This document shows, piece after piece, positions 12,301 through 24,708 of a DNA stretch of 64,000 nt (its first letter is position 1; the number at the start of each line of letters is the position of its first letter). The stretch comes from Brachionus rotundiformis (lineage: Eukaryota > Rotifera > Eurotatoria > Ploima > Brachionidae): contig JAESIW010000115.1 in the NCBI GenBank assembly GCA_016802295.1, forward strand, positions 558,001 to 622,000, given 5' to 3'. Under the pieces are notes generated by a model, which made no database searches, was not told the origin of the DNA, and was given only the letters and a program-made list of their open reading frames with translations. A program made the translations under genes and the position numbers.

Positions 12301-14855
12301 ATTTTAATAAGATAAGTCGAAATATTCCATGATAATTGTCTACGAAAAATTATGAGAATCTCCTATACGTAATTCATTACAAATGAAAAGCTGTAAATAG
12401 ATATAGAACCGAGGCGATCTGAAACCCAATTTAAGTAACCTGGACATGTTTTAAGAATGTCAATAGACAGAATTCCTAGATTTGCATTATTTTGGACACT
12501 TGAAAGAAAAAAATGACCAAAGTTGACCTAGAGGAGAGCAGTTGTTGTATAAAAGAGACTTATGGAACAGTCAGAAATTTTAATTAAAAATAAAAAACTA
12601 CAGAAAATTTCTTTGGTAAATAATTTTTTCTTTTCGACCAAAATTAACCAAATAGTCATCTTATACTTTAGATACTTGATCAAATTATTTCTTTTTTATT
12701 TTGTTTTATTAAATGAATAAGAAATATTTAAAATTTTTAATTATTCAATCTTAAAGTTTTTTGTTAAAATATCTTTTCCAAAGATTCTAGTCCTAATTTG
12801 CTCCAAATCAAAATAAGAGACTTTTTATAAAAAATTTGATAAACTCAACAATAAAAACATACTCTGTGTCAACTTCTTTGATCAATTTATTGATTTTTGC
12901 TAAATTGACAATTTCACTAAGACTAGAATACTCGTACTGACCAAGAATTTCACTATTGGTTTCGTCTTTTTCAATTAGATACTGCTCAGTTAAGCATAAA
13001 ATACATATATTAACGTCTTGTGTATTTTGATCACACATCATACCTTGACCATTGAATAATTGGTCAATTTGGTTTAATTCAAAAGTCCTGTAGACTACAA
13101 AACTCTCAATAATTTTCAAATTTGTCTTTAAAAGTTGGTTCTTTTCCTGGCTCAATTCTTTTTCCAAAACATCACTTAAATTCTGATTAATTTCAATTTT
13201 GCATGTAGGTTTCTGATCTTTATCCTCATTTGGTAACACAGACAACCATCCAGTGCCATATTTTTGACGCATTTGTTTATAATAATCTAATTCATTTTGA
13301 ATTTTATAAGACTGTAAGTTGCTAGATAGCAGCGATGAAGAAATTTGACTATTATCTTGTTCTGAATCACTATCATTTTTTTTGCTAATAATGATAAAAT
13401 CAGATTTTTCGCCTTCACTATCAGGCTGTTCAATCAAAATATTATTTGCCTTAAGCCTCAAAGAGCTTGGTCCTTTCTTCATCTTTCCAGAGTGATTTGG
13501 ACTCGAACTGAATTGGCCTTTTTTTGGAAAAGCTTCATCAATTGTCACCTTTCTTAAAATTTTTTTTGGACCATTTGATGTTTTTAAATGATAGTTCTGA
13601 AAATTTGACCAACTTAAATTGGTTGCTTGTAGCGATTGTTTGAAAGAATTGTGAGCTTTAATATTTTCCAATATTTCATTAACTATTTGTTCACAATTTG
13701 GATTTAATTTCACTGGGTTTTTGTTTAAATTAATCTATTTTGATAATTAAAAACATTTATCTTATTTTTAGATTTAGAAATTACTTCTTTTAAACTAGAC
13801 AAAAATCTAAGACTTGCCAATTCAACTTGACTAGTTATCAAATTGTTAGATATGTTGATTGTTTTTAAATTTCCCAGTTTGGATAAATCTTTGGTTGATT
13901 ATTTTTTTAATTTTTAGAGATAAAATCAAATTTTAAATATTACTAGCAGAGCTTAATTTTTCTATATTGTTATAACTCAAGTCAAGATACTCCAATTGAG
14001 AAGTAGACTCTGATTCACTTAAGCTAGGAATGATTTCCAGTTTATTAAAACTCAAATTAATTCTTTTTAGTCTTGGTAGACACTTGGTAGAACCAAAAAT
14101 TTAAAGTAAATATAGGAAATTTGGTATTCTTACGTGTAAAAAAGTATCACAGCTTTTAATATTATTGTGACTTAAATCAAGAATTTCTATAGATGCAGCA
14201 AGCCTCAATGAGTCATCTAAAGCATTCAAATTATTATAGCTTAGATTCAGTGTGCTCAACTTTGGCCAAGAGATTGGCGAGCTTTGATCCGCTCCACATG
14301 ACTGAATTAAGTCTTGTATTTTATTAATCGATCTAAATACAATTAATGTTTCAAGTTGTTTCCTTAAATTTTCCAAGTCGTAGACACTCAAAATTGGAAG
14401 GTTTTTTATTTCAAGGTAGGTAAGACTGCCAAATATGTTGAGTCGAATTGAGTCCTTGAATGAAGTCTGTCCCAAATTGGTTGTTATCTTTAGACTGGTA
14501 ATTTTGAATAAAAAATCTTGAATAAAATGTAATTTGCTTGATTGATAAAGTAAAATGAATTCTTTGGTATTGTTTAAATTAAGTACGGAGCTTTTTCGCC
14601 TTGAGTATTTATCTATAGGGTCGTGGTTAGCGCGGTCCTTGTTATTAATATGATTTAAATATTCGTTTAGAACGACCAATTGGTCACTTCTCAGGCACAG
14701 TTTAGATTCGTTATCGAATAATTTGTCCCCTAAATACCATTTTTATAACATTTTGGTCAAATTTTATTTATATATTTACCATTTTGACGAAGAAAGGTAC
14801 AAAATTCAAGAAGCATTAAATAATTTTTCTGATTTTGGTTTTGTTTGTAGTTCAT
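9337..14855 (-). CDS. STK11IP: Serine/threonine kinase 11-interacting protein (LIP1)
   Basis: Large scaffold that in vertebrates binds the LKB1 kinase and has been linked to endolysosomal mTORC1 and V-ATPase control. Nine exons in translation order: 14780-14855, 14134-14729, 13944-14082, 13785-13888, 12863-13734, 11915-11996, 10932-11862, 9755-9943, 9337-9695. Phases all agree; 1115 residues, close to the human protein. An N-terminal cap leads to leucine-rich repeats (LNLSYNNLNALDDSLRL, then LDLSHNNI and LDLSYNNI). The middle holds the family's RxxYGxxWL-type motif (RQKYGTGWLS), then an acidic linker and a PH-like segment. Exon 7 carries a zinc-ribbon pair, CNWC and CTKC, where the human protein has CLRC and CPNC. 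PH-like C-terminal modules end in WEKIFFVELP (human WEELFSIGL). Introns 5 and 7 are about 0.9-1 kb and contain repeat relics. Confidence 0.92.
10120..10640 (+). mobile_element. Decayed non-LTR retrotransposon fragments
   Basis: Inside STK11IP intron 7, on the opposite strand, two stretches resemble the 3' part of LINE reverse-transcriptase ORFs. One, near 10150-10260, reads RLHWLGNVVIMKGKCVPNR, like the WLGHVxRM segment common at RT ends. The other, near 10484-10620, reads SFTRPHLGFSIPFCSP, like the RPHLEYxxxxWSP block. Both contain stops and lie in different frames, so this is dead sequence, possibly from two elements. No ends were seen. Confidence 0.45.
12316..12430 (+). repeat. Dispersed repeat, copy 1 (in STK11IP intron 5)
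   Basis: About 112 bp align at roughly 70% identity, by eye, with 34697-34812 in the same orientation. Shared words include TATTCCAT, TACGAAAAAT and ATTACAAATGA followed by AAGCTGTA. It is most likely a remnant of an old interspersed element; no terminal structure is visible. Confidence 0.55.
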
Positions 14856-15345
14856 TTTTTACATAACGAAATGATATTTACACAAAAAACCCTATTTTTT
14901 AACAAAAAATAACTTAATCAAATGACGATCTATTCGAAAATTTAAATCGTTTAAGAAAATTTATAATTTATGAAGAAAAGAGAATATGAAATTTTGAAAA
15001 ATTTTTAGAGTAAAATTTTTTTAACTTTTTTGTTAGTTTAATTATTATTTTTGAGAAAAAGAAAATGTTTATAGGATAAGTTTTTAGGTTTTTTTTTTAA
15101 ATTTTTTAGTTAATTAAAACAACTTTTCAAATTTTACTAATAAATTACTAATTAAAAAGATCTAAATTTATTGACAATTATTTCTTCAATTAAAAATAGT
15201 AAATTATTTTACGGATAAACCAGGAATTAGGCCTAAAAAATTTTTTAAAAATATTATTTCAATAAAAAGTTTTCTTATTTTTTCTAAATTAATATTTGAT
15301 ATTATCTAGTCGATTTAATCTATCATCGATTAAATGGTAAAATTT

Positions 15346-15425
15346 TTAGCACCATAAGCTAAAAAGCAGTATTTAACACGGTAAAGTGCACTTTACCAAT
15401 GCAAATATTGCACTAAGCCATTGAC
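15346..15425. repeat. Imperfect palindrome with a perfect 18-bp core
   Basis: The core at 15380-15397 (GGTAAAGTGCACTTTACC) is a perfect palindrome. Outside it, imperfect matching continues to about 40 bases per arm, with paired GCAGTATTT/AAATATTGC and AGCACCATAAGCT/AGCCATTG blocks. It could be a small MITE remnant or a cruciform-forming site; the sequence does not decide. Confidence 0.5.
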
Positions 15426-15617
15426 TTTATATTAATTGATAAGTATAATAAAAATTTTGATAAGTATTCATTTAATAACGATCAGTAAATTATTAAAAAA
15501 TTAGCGGTATTTTTAATTATTCGCATTTTATTTTTTCGATATGTATTCTATATTTTAAAAATATTAAAAAAATGTATAAAATATAAAATCAAATAAAAAA
15601 AATGAAATTTTAATCAA

Positions 15618-15764
15618 TTAATGAAGCTTTTTTTGACTTATTTTGTCTTCCTCTTTTGCGTTTTTCACAAATTGGTACATTGCCGCTGGTTTGGCATATT
15701 TTTGCTTGAAAAAGTTTGGACAGGTGCAATTACCTTCTTTCCAATTGATTGACGCGTATGATCT
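15618..15764 (-). pseudogene. SWIM-like zinc-finger fragment of a probable transposase
   Basis: A minus-strand frame of 48 codons reads INWKEGNCTCPNFFKQKYAK. This resembles the CxCxxF...KxxxCKH core of SWIM zinc fingers at the C-terminus of MULE-type transposases. The expected CKH ligands are replaced by AKP, and a stop codon lies just upstream, with more coding-like text beyond it. I take it as a relic of a DNA transposon; the family assignment is tentative. Confidence 0.35.
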
Positions 15765-17099
15765 TCATTTGGAAGAGTCACGATCCAAACACCGAGAGCC
15801 CTCTTTTTGACAAAAATTGTTCCAACGCATTTCTTTCACATTTCTAATTTCTTCATTTGCCTATGATCCTTGACCAACTGGTATGTAGTATTCATTGGAA
15901 GTTTTTAAACACACTTTAGGTAACTGTTTTATTGTCTTTATAAATTCAATTTAAATATTTTTTTATCAATTTGAGCCCTGAAACTACTTATTTATTGTCA
16001 AAATGATAACGGTCTTATCATTTTTTGTTCAACTCTTTTACAAGTTTATTATCATTTGTGCTTCTCAGATTTTTAATATTTTATTAATTAAATTATCATA
16101 TAGTGTACTACAATATTTAGATTAAAATTTAATTTAATTTGTGAGACAACAGACTTAATTTAAATTTTTTTTAATATCATAATTGCGTAAAAGTCAATAA
16201 AAAAGTCATTTTAAAGTCTTTAATGAGTCGAATCAGTTACTCGACTTATATAAAAATTAAAATCGATTAACTTGACTTGAATTTTTTTCCAAAAAATTGG
16301 TCACTTACAATAACAAAATCATTAATATAAGATAAAAAACAAATTAAATTTTCAGATTTAACTTATTATGCATTTTATCAAAATTATTTTATTTTCTTTT
16401 TATCATTCAAAATTTTTATCATGTGGCTGAAAAAAATGACAAAGTTTCCATTCATTTAATACAAGTTTTCAAATTCAAATTAATATCTTTATTTTTAAAT
16501 AAAATAAAAATAAATTTAAATCAAAAAATTAAGGCAAGAAATTTACAACCATGATAAATAAATGGATAAAGAAGTATTTTGAAACTTCTGTCATTGCTAA
16601 ATATTTTAAATAGGTAAATAATTTATTTGTATACCAAATCAAGATCTATAAATTTTTAGAAAAAAAGGAATCTTTTTTTCAGCATTTTCGTGTCTTATCT
16701 ACCCATTTTACTTACCAAGAAATTAAAACTAAAAGAAAATTTTATATGGAATTTATTTTAATTAGAATATTTTATATTTTATTCGTTTATGTTAATTTAA
16801 TTTTTATAGATAATCTTAAAAATTAGAAAAGAAGAATATATTAAACTCATTGATAAAACAAAATCCATTTAAGTCTATTTATATTTATATTGATTAATAA
16901 AAGCAATCTAAAATTTTTATATAATAAGACAAATCGTTAAACATTTTGTCTAATTTTTATTTATAAAATATTTAACTTTTTTCTTATAAAATTTTGCAAT
17001 ATTCTGTAAAAAATAATAATTTTTAATTATAAATACTTGAAGATATTTAGAATTTAGTTAAGTCCAAGACTTCCTTTGAAAGAATCATCAAGCAATAAA

Positions 17100-18023
17100 A
17101 TGAATTCGAACCAGAGAAGTTCCAATCAATACAGACGACCCTCGATCAAATCTCTTGGTGATAACTCGAATAAGAAAAGTTTAAACTGCAGCCAGCAATC
17201 AGTAATGGGATTCTTGTATTCATTTATTGTATACTTACTGAGGCGAATCGTATTTTGTCCTGTCCACATCAAAGTTGGAATTTATCTATTGACCCTAATT
17301 ATATGTTCGCTAATCAAAGACTTCAAAATTATTCCTCCAACTTATTATTTGGCCTATAAACAAAATGTATTCAATAAGTATTTTGTGAAGCTAGGATGGG
17401 GATGGACATTGGGCGTCTTGACACCATTCGTTCTTATGACCTCAACTGTTTATAATTGTTTTAATCTTATATTGATGAAAAATCACTTAATTCGAATTCT
17501 TTTAGCAACCATTTTTTGGTTTTTTTTCACTTCAGTATTCGAGTATATTGACAATCAAACTGGTAGCTGTACCAAAAATGAATTCAAGAGCAAATTTCTC
17601 TGCAAGACGAATAAGCTCGAATGGGTAAATGGTTTCGACATAAGTGGTCATACTTTTTTGTTAATGCACAGTCTGTTTTTTATGAATGAAGAAAGCAAGG
17701 TTTTTTATTCTTGGACACAGTTTTATAAAAATTTAGAAAATAAAGAAAAGCTTGAGAGTACTAATGAAAGGATTTATAAAAAAATAAAGGATATTCATCA
17801 AAAGCTAACACCATTTGTGAAACTAAATTTTGTCTTGATCGGCATTCTATCAATATTGTGGGAGGTAATGCTTCTCAGCACATGCCTCTTCTTTCACACC
17901 ATGTTGCATAAGTTGTTAGCTGCTTTTTGTGCAATTGGTATCTGGTTTTTAACCTATAAAACTTGGTACGCTGATCAAAACTCACCATTATCTCCTGGAT
18001 TGCCAGAATATGGTGCTGTATAA
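17100..18023 (+). CDS. FITM2: Fat storage-inducing transmembrane protein (FIT family)
   Basis: ER membrane enzyme of lipid-droplet formation; FIT2 proteins cleave fatty acyl-CoA (acyl-CoA diphosphatase) and keep ER structure normal. Single exon, 307 residues. About six hydrophobic segments follow a polar Ser/Asn-rich N-terminus of roughly 40 residues. The family's two active-site histidines are present: one in GFDISGHTFLLMHS and one in CLFFHTMLHK. The start is the ATG at 17100; the frame is open a little further upstream but offers no earlier ATG. The gene is only 144 bp upstream of ZNHIT3 on the same strand. Lack of introns is unusual for this window but fits a short gene. Confidence 0.93.
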   Translation: MNSNQRSSNQYRRPSIKSLGDNSNKKSLNCSQQSVMGFLYSFIVYLLRRIVFCPVHIKVGIYLLTLIICSLIKDFKIIPPTYYLAYKQNVFNKYFVKLGWGWTLGVLTPFVLMTSTVYNCFNLILMKNHLIRILLATIFWFFFTSVFEYIDNQTGSCTKNEFKSKFLCKTNKLEWVNGFDISGHTFLLMHSLFFMNEESKVFYSWTQFYKNLENKEKLESTNERIYKKIKDIHQKLTPFVKLNFVLIGILSILWEVMLLSTCLFFHTMLHKLLAAFCAIGIWFLTYKTWYADQNSPLSPGLPEYGAV

Positions 18024-18167
18024 TAATTATCTTGTTTGATTGTTTTTTTTGCCTTCAATTTAAAAATTTTAAATAAACAATCTCCATTTTTATTTTTTGT
18101 ATTTGAGTCTGATAGCTCAATTTCATGCCCTTGGTTTAAATAAACAAAAAATTTTATTTTTAAAGCC

Positions 18168-18916
18168 ATGAATGATAATAAAAAATTATGCCAAGTTTGT
18201 AATCAAGTTGAAAATAAATATAAATGTCCAAAATGTTTAGTTTTATAGTGAGTTAATTTTCTTTATAATTTCTAATAATAAAATTAAGTTACCAGGTTGT
18301 AATTAGACAAAAATTTTCAAAAAGAGAGATCAATAAATTTAATTATTATTATTTGTACTCTAAAAAAATACATTTTTAGAAGAGTAAATTAAAAATTTTT
18401 TACAATTAAAAAAAAAAACAACTAATTTTTTTCTTTTTAGTTGTTCATTGAACTGTTATAAAAATCATAAAGGTACATTTAAATTTTTGAGTAAATAAAT
18501 TAAGTATTCTTGACATATTAAAAGGAAAATGTGAGATAAAAAATGTAAATGAGCCAAAATTGTCTGAAATTGTGGGTAAACCATGCGAAAAAACCGACCA
18601 ACTTATTGGTAAAAATATAGTCAAGTTGGTTGATTATGACCTAGAAGTAAATTCTACTCAAAGCATGGAGATAAAAGATGTAGAATCAGACTTTGTCTCC
18701 AAAGAAAAATTAAAACTGTTAGACAATTCTGTGGATCTTAAGCAAATTTTACAAAATAGACATCTGAGAGAGCTTCTTATTAATCTAAACAATAGCACTG
18801 ATAGCACAAATATAGACGAAAAAATGGAAAAAGCCATGCAAGAGCCTCTATTTCAGGAGTTTAGTGATGCATGTCTGAAAATTGTCCAAAATGAAACTGA
18901 TTTGGAAAAAAATTAA
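18168..18916 (+). CDS. ZNHIT3: HIT-type zinc finger protein 3
   Basis: Small nuclear protein that, with NUFIP1, helps assemble box C/D snoRNPs. Three exons: 18168-18247, 18441-18472 and 18525-18916; phases fit; 167 residues (human 155). The HIT finger is spread over all three exons and has all eight ligands: C8, C11, C20, C23, C28, C32, H36 and C40 (YKCPKCLVLYCSLNCYKNHK). The C-terminal domain matches the human protein: LKQILQNRHLRELLINL, then AMQEPLFQEFSDACLKIV. The second exon is only 32 nt. The gene sits between FITM and WDR35 with gaps of 144 and 235 bp, all on plus. Confidence 0.95.
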
Positions 18917-19151
18917 TAAAATGTGTATTATAAAATTAAAATATTTTCTGATTTAATCAATAAATCTTTATCAAAATCTTTGGTTTAAAATTTAATGGAA
19001 ATCTGAAATAATTTGTTTCCATAGCAACACACAATTTATGTCAAGGCTAAATGTTTGAAAATGATTATTCTCAAGCTTTAGAGCAAAAATTTCTAAAAAA
19101 TTCATATTTGGTCATTATACTGTTCCAAAATAAGACAGATAATTTTCGAAG

Positions 19152-22100
19152 ATGTATGTTTATTTGAGTAAAAAAATAACAGTCCAAAATAACAGCTTAA
19201 TTACGGCATCGTCATGGAACAAAAAGCAAGGATTTGTAGCCGCTGGTACTGATAGCGGTCTGGTAAAAGTAATTAAATTGGAAGTGACAGAGGGCAAAGA
19301 TCCTAAGGCCAGAGATGCTAAGTCTTCCAATACGACAAATTTGATCATGAATTCCTCGTTAGAGGGCCATGCGAGTTCGATTTCTTCTGTAGTATGGAAC
19401 GATACATACAACAAGCTGTCTACTGCTGACTCAAATGGTCGCATAGTCATTTGGAATTACCACAGAAGTAATAGAAAAGAAAAATGAAATTTTTTTTATT
19501 TAATAAAAATTTATCAAGATGAATGGACAGAAGAAATGGTAAACAAAAGAGACATGACCATTGTAACAGGAATGAAATGGAGCTCAGATGGCGAGCATAT
19601 TTGCATTGTGTACAATGATGGAGTTATTATAATGGGCTCTCTGGAAGGAAGCAGAATTTGGGTTAAGGAGCTTAAGAGTTCTACTTTAACTCATGTTGAG
19701 GTAATTTTATATATTTTTTTAAAATATAAAATAAAGAAATAAAATATAATTTAAGTGGGCACCGGACAAAAGATTTTTATTAATTGGCATGATAAATGGT
19801 GAGATTCATATTTATGATTTTAATGGTGAATTTGTGAATCAATTAAATGTTCAATGTCTTGATTCTTTTGGTGTGCGGATTGCTGCTATTGACTGGTATG
19901 ATGGTCAGAATGGCTTTATTTCGAATGATTCGCCTGCTTTGGCAATTTGCTACACAAATGGACGATGTCAAATAATGAAAAATGAACTTGATGAAAGTAA
20001 ATAAAATTTCTAAAAAATTTATTATTAATATGTATAAAATAAAATTTATCTTATTTAATAATTTTAAATATCATAAACTTTTTAAAATAAGGAGCAAGTT
20101 TAATAGTACAATAGAATTATATCGATAAAAAAACATATCTTTTTTATCAATTTTTTTTTTGTTCCATCTAAAATTTTTATTCTGTTTTCATTTTAAAAAG
20201 ATAATTGTAATATATTTTTATCTAAATTATTTGAATTTGTTTGCAGAACCAATTGTTATTGATTGTCAAATGGAAATAATATGTGCCCAATGGAATCACG
20301 ATGGTTCGGTTTTGGCAATTGGCGGTCTAATAGTAAGAGACGACAAAGAGACAAATGTAGTTCAATTTTATACTCCATGGGGCTTTCATCTAAAAACACT
20401 CAAAGTTCCTGGCAAAAAGTTGGCCTCGGTCAATTGGGAAGGAAATGGTCTTAGATTGGTGATCACTATCGATTCGCTGATCTATTTTGCTAACTTAAGA
20501 CCATCGTACAAATGGTGCTTTTTGAAAAACACAATTGTTTACTCGTATACCAAACCAACCAAAAATGAACAATGTATTGTATTTTTTGACACCAAAACAG
20601 GAGAAAAAAATATAAAATATATGAAAAATTTGATCGGCATCACAGGCCAAGGCGACTACTGTATTTTGATAGCACACGGCGATGAATCAAATAACGCTGC
20701 TCAATCAACTCCAGCAAGTGCTCTAGCAGCACGATTGACCAATTCGAAGCTAGCTTACCAAGTTCAGTATGCAATTGTTCTATGTAATTCTATTGGTACT
20801 CCAATTGAACAAAAATACATCGACTTCAAACCAATATATTGGTCAATGAATGCCACTCATATTCTTGTCTCTTCTAAATCATATTTTTATCTATGGAATT
20901 ACTCATCAATGGTCGATAGAAGTCTGCTTAAAAAGCAATCATTCGAAAAATTGGTCTTCATTGACAATCCTAATAATTCAGTTCAGATTAAATCCGAGGA
21001 TTCAGCCATTGTAGCAGTCGGACCTTCGCTACAAGTAAATTCATATAAAAAAATATCAATAGAGTAAGGTTTTTTTTATCTTAGGAGACAAAAAATTCAA
21101 TTCTCGCTACAGCCTTAAGCGATAAGCATTTTTTCATAGCTAGACAATCAGGCTACGTTCAAAAATTTGATTTATCTACAGGAAATGTAGCTCAAGTTTA
21201 TCTAAATGAATCGAATGGAATCATTGCCTCTAAAATAATTGTCAATTCGAATTCGACGTAAGTATTTATAATTTATTTTTAATTGAAAAGGAATTAAAAA
21301 TTATAAAATTAATTTTAAAAAATAATCTTGAATTTTAACCTTTTAAATTTTATCTAGTAATCGACTCTAATCGATTGGAAAATTCAAAAATCAATTAATT
21401 TTTTTTTATTGACTATTAAATTGACTTTTTATCTTTAAATGAAAAATTAAATAAGCGAAAGCTGTTGTTTCTTTTTCAAAACTCTGTAAATTAATTTAAA
21501 AATAACATTAGATTTTATATTATTTAATTAGTTATTTAATTTTTAAGAAATATTTAGAAAATTTAAAATAAGTTAAATTTTGAATTTTAATCGATTTAAA
21601 ATAGATATATTTCTTAAATTTCGATTTAAATTTTTAAAAGTAAGTCAATTATTGAATCAATTTTTGATATTCGACTGGCAATATTAATTTTACCACTAAT
21701 CGTTATTCCAATTGAGTATAAAAATAATCACTCATCTTTCGTCTCATCTCCAAAGTTGTTTTGGTTAAACGTTTTTTTAGTTTTAATCGGGCATAATTGG
21801 TATCGTTGGAAATTTTATTGACTATTTTGATTAAAAGATTATAGCCTTATTTTCTCATAATATTAATTGATTAAGAAAATGATTTATTAATTTTAAATTA
21901 TAATTATAAAAACATTTTTCTTTTATTTAAAATGGTAATTTACATTTCACAAGAAAAACAAGTTAATATTTTGAATAAAGAATCTAGGTTCCTGAAAATT
22001 TTATATATTTTATAAAATTGAAAATAAAAACATCATTTTTTATGACCAAATATTTTAGATAGATTTTTTTTGTTTCTAATCTCCTTTTTTATCCTATTTA

Positions 22101-24708
22101 AGTAAAATGGCCGTGATTGACACCAATTCAGTAATGAAATTGGTTGATTTGACCATTTCTACTGACAGGGAAGACTGGGCAGACTTCAAGAGAACAGACG
22201 TATGGAATGTTGTTTGGGCTTCAGACAATCCAGATATGTATGTTTGCATGGAAAAAACAAAAATGATGATATTTCGTGATACTCAGTCTGAAGAGCCAAT
22301 TTCATGTTCAGGATACATATGCGAATTTTCTGAGCTGCAGGTTAAAGTGGTATTTTTAGATGACATAATGTCCCGAGTGGATAGTCCAAAATTTTCTGAC
22401 ATTGTCGATTTTGACACAAAATATCTCCGTGATACGAGAGATTTGCTTGAAAAGGTTGATCTTTCAGATGCCACCCATTTTATTGAACAAAATCCGCACG
22501 TCAGACTTTGGAAGCTGTTGTCCGAAGCTGCCTTGAATAAAATGGATCTTACCACAACCGAACATGCTTTTGTCAAGCTAAAAGATTATTATGGAATTGA
22601 ATTTGTTAAAAAATTACAAAATATTCCTGATCAAAATTTGAGAAAAGCCGAAATTTGTGCCTATTTCAACATGTTTGAAGAAGCTGAAATAGCTTATCTA
22701 GAACAAGATAGAAAGTAAAATTACATAAATTTTTTTATACATAAATAATAATTTTATCAATTTTTAATCAGAGATTTAGCTTATATTCTACGCAAAAAGC
22801 TAGGTGACTGGTTTAAGGTGCTACAGCTTTTAAAGCTGGATTCAGACAAGAGAATTCTGGACGATAATGACATATTAGAAGCTGACATGTTGAGCGCAAC
22901 TATTGGAAGTGGAACAGATGTGCAACTCGAAGAGGCTTATAATGAAATTGGTGACTATCATTTTGAGAGACAGAATTGGAATATTGCGACCAGGTATTAT
23001 ATAATGAGTAGAAATATAGAGAGACAAGCTGAATGCTACTATGCTCTAGAGGATTATGAAAGTCTGTCTAAAGTAATGGACCATTTACCAGAAAATAGTG
23101 AACTTTTAGCGGTAAGTGCCTTTATTACCGATTAAAAAGATCAATTTTTTTATATATATTTAATTAATTTAAAGACTTGGTTTGTAAGTTCAACATTTTT
23201 TTCTGATCGATTTAAATTTTAGGCTTTTTTACAATCAAAATTTTTTAAGTATCAGTATCAATTAAAATTTTGATCTTTTACCAAAAGCATTAAGAGAATA
23301 ATAATCGAGAAAAAACCTTTGATAATACTGAAAAAATATCTATTAGAAAAGACTTTACAATTGCAAAACAAATAGTTTATTGAAATTATGTAAAAGCCAT
23401 AATATTTTACCAATGGCAAATACTGACAATTGTTAAATTAAAATTTAAAATCTATATTTATTTCTGATAAAAATCAAACTTTTTTAATTTAAATTTATTT
23501 TTCTGATCAAATACGATTTTTTTAGTCCAGCTTCTAATTTGGTTTATATCAAAAAGAATTAATTTTTAATTTTTTATTCAAGAAAATCGCCACCATGTTC
23601 GAGTCAGTTGGTATGTGTAAAGAAGCCTGTGAGGCGTATATCAAGGCTCAGAATGTGAAAGCAGCAGTTGATGTTTGCGTCAGACTGAATCAATGGGATG
23701 AAGGTGTTCGACTGGCAAAACAATACAACATTGGTCATGTGGATGAACTTCTGGCTAAGCAGGCGAACAAGTTCCTTGAACAAAATAAAATATTCAATGC
23801 CATTGAGCTATACCGAAAAGCCAAGCATTACTTGGACGCAGCAAGATTGATGTTTGAGGTAACTCAACTTTTTTAAAAATTAAAACTGCTAATGTTAGTG
23901 TTTCTAGGTTGTGGAAAAGGAGACAAGTAAACGTAACTCGCCAGTTTTGATAAAAAAAATGTACGTACTTGCTGGAATTTTGGTAGAGCAATATAGAGAT
24001 CTGGTCAAATCGGGTGGAATTTTGTCCAAAAATAAAGCCAAGGATCAGAGTGCATCAAAAGCGCTGGACGGCATTTTGAACGAAGAGGCTTCTATAGCAA
24101 TCAAAGACTCGAAAATATTGGATAACTGCTGGCATGGTGCAGAAGCATATCATTTTTTGATGCTGTGCGAAAGACAGTTAAGAGAAGGAAAAATTGATGC
24201 AGCATTTAAGACATCAATGGCTCTAATGAACTACGAAGATATTCTAAAGCCAAAGAATATTTATAGTTTAATTGCATTGTGTGCATGTGGAAATGGCTCT
24301 TACAACATCGCCTCCAAAGCCTTTATTAAACTTGAATCTAGTAGTGAAATTCCAGAGACGGACCGGAAAGAATTTGAAGCTCTAGCATTTCAAATTTTTT
24401 CATAGTAATTAAATTTTAAATTAAAAAAAAATATTATCGTATTTTTTTTAATTTTAATTTTTTTCAGCCATCAGCCTAAAGACAAAAAGCCAGCATTGAA
24501 AGGCGAATGTCCACAATGTGCCACTAGAATTACCGAATGGTACACAAATTGCCCAAATTGTGACACTAAATTTGCGCCTTGCATCGTTTCCGGACGACCT
24601 ATTTTGGAAACTCAATTTTGGGTCTGTGGTTCTTGTAAGCATAGGGCTATTGAGCAAGAAATTGCCAACAGAATTTCATGTCCTCTATGCCATATGCCTG
24701 TAAGATAA
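19152..24708 (+). CDS. WDR35: WD repeat protein 35 / intraflagellar transport protein 121
   Basis: Subunit of the IFT-A complex, which drives retrograde transport and membrane-protein entry in cilia. Ten exons: 19152-19467, 19519-19700, 19756-19996, 20247-21034, 21085-21257, 22103-22714, 22772-23111, 23583-23858, 23908-24404, 24468-24708. All phases fit; 1221 residues (human about 1180). Two N-terminal beta-propellers begin MYVYLSKKITV and include GEIHIYDFNGEF and VVQFYTPWGFHLKTLKVPGK. An alpha-solenoid follows (LGDWFKVLQLLK, AECYYALEDYESL, AAVDVCVRLNQWDEGV). The end is a cysteine-rich zinc module with CPQC, CPNC, CGSC and CPLC pairs. Introns 5 (845 bp) and 7 (471 bp) are unusually long for this window and hold only AT-rich sequence. 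A polyadenylation signal, AATAAA, lies at 24749. Confidence 0.97.

Larger units (their letters stand above)
14856..17099. other. Intergenic region between divergent STK11IP and FITM genes
   Basis: Very AT-rich. It must hold the divergent promoters of STK11IP (minus) and the FITM gene (plus), but no element could be assigned. It also contains the palindromic repeat at 15346-15425 and a transposase-like relic at 15618-15764, listed separately. Confidence 0.4.

Noticed and set aside
17076..17099. Longer FITM start using a TTG
   Set aside because: The first ATG at 17100 is in frame; nothing supports initiation at TTG in an animal gene.
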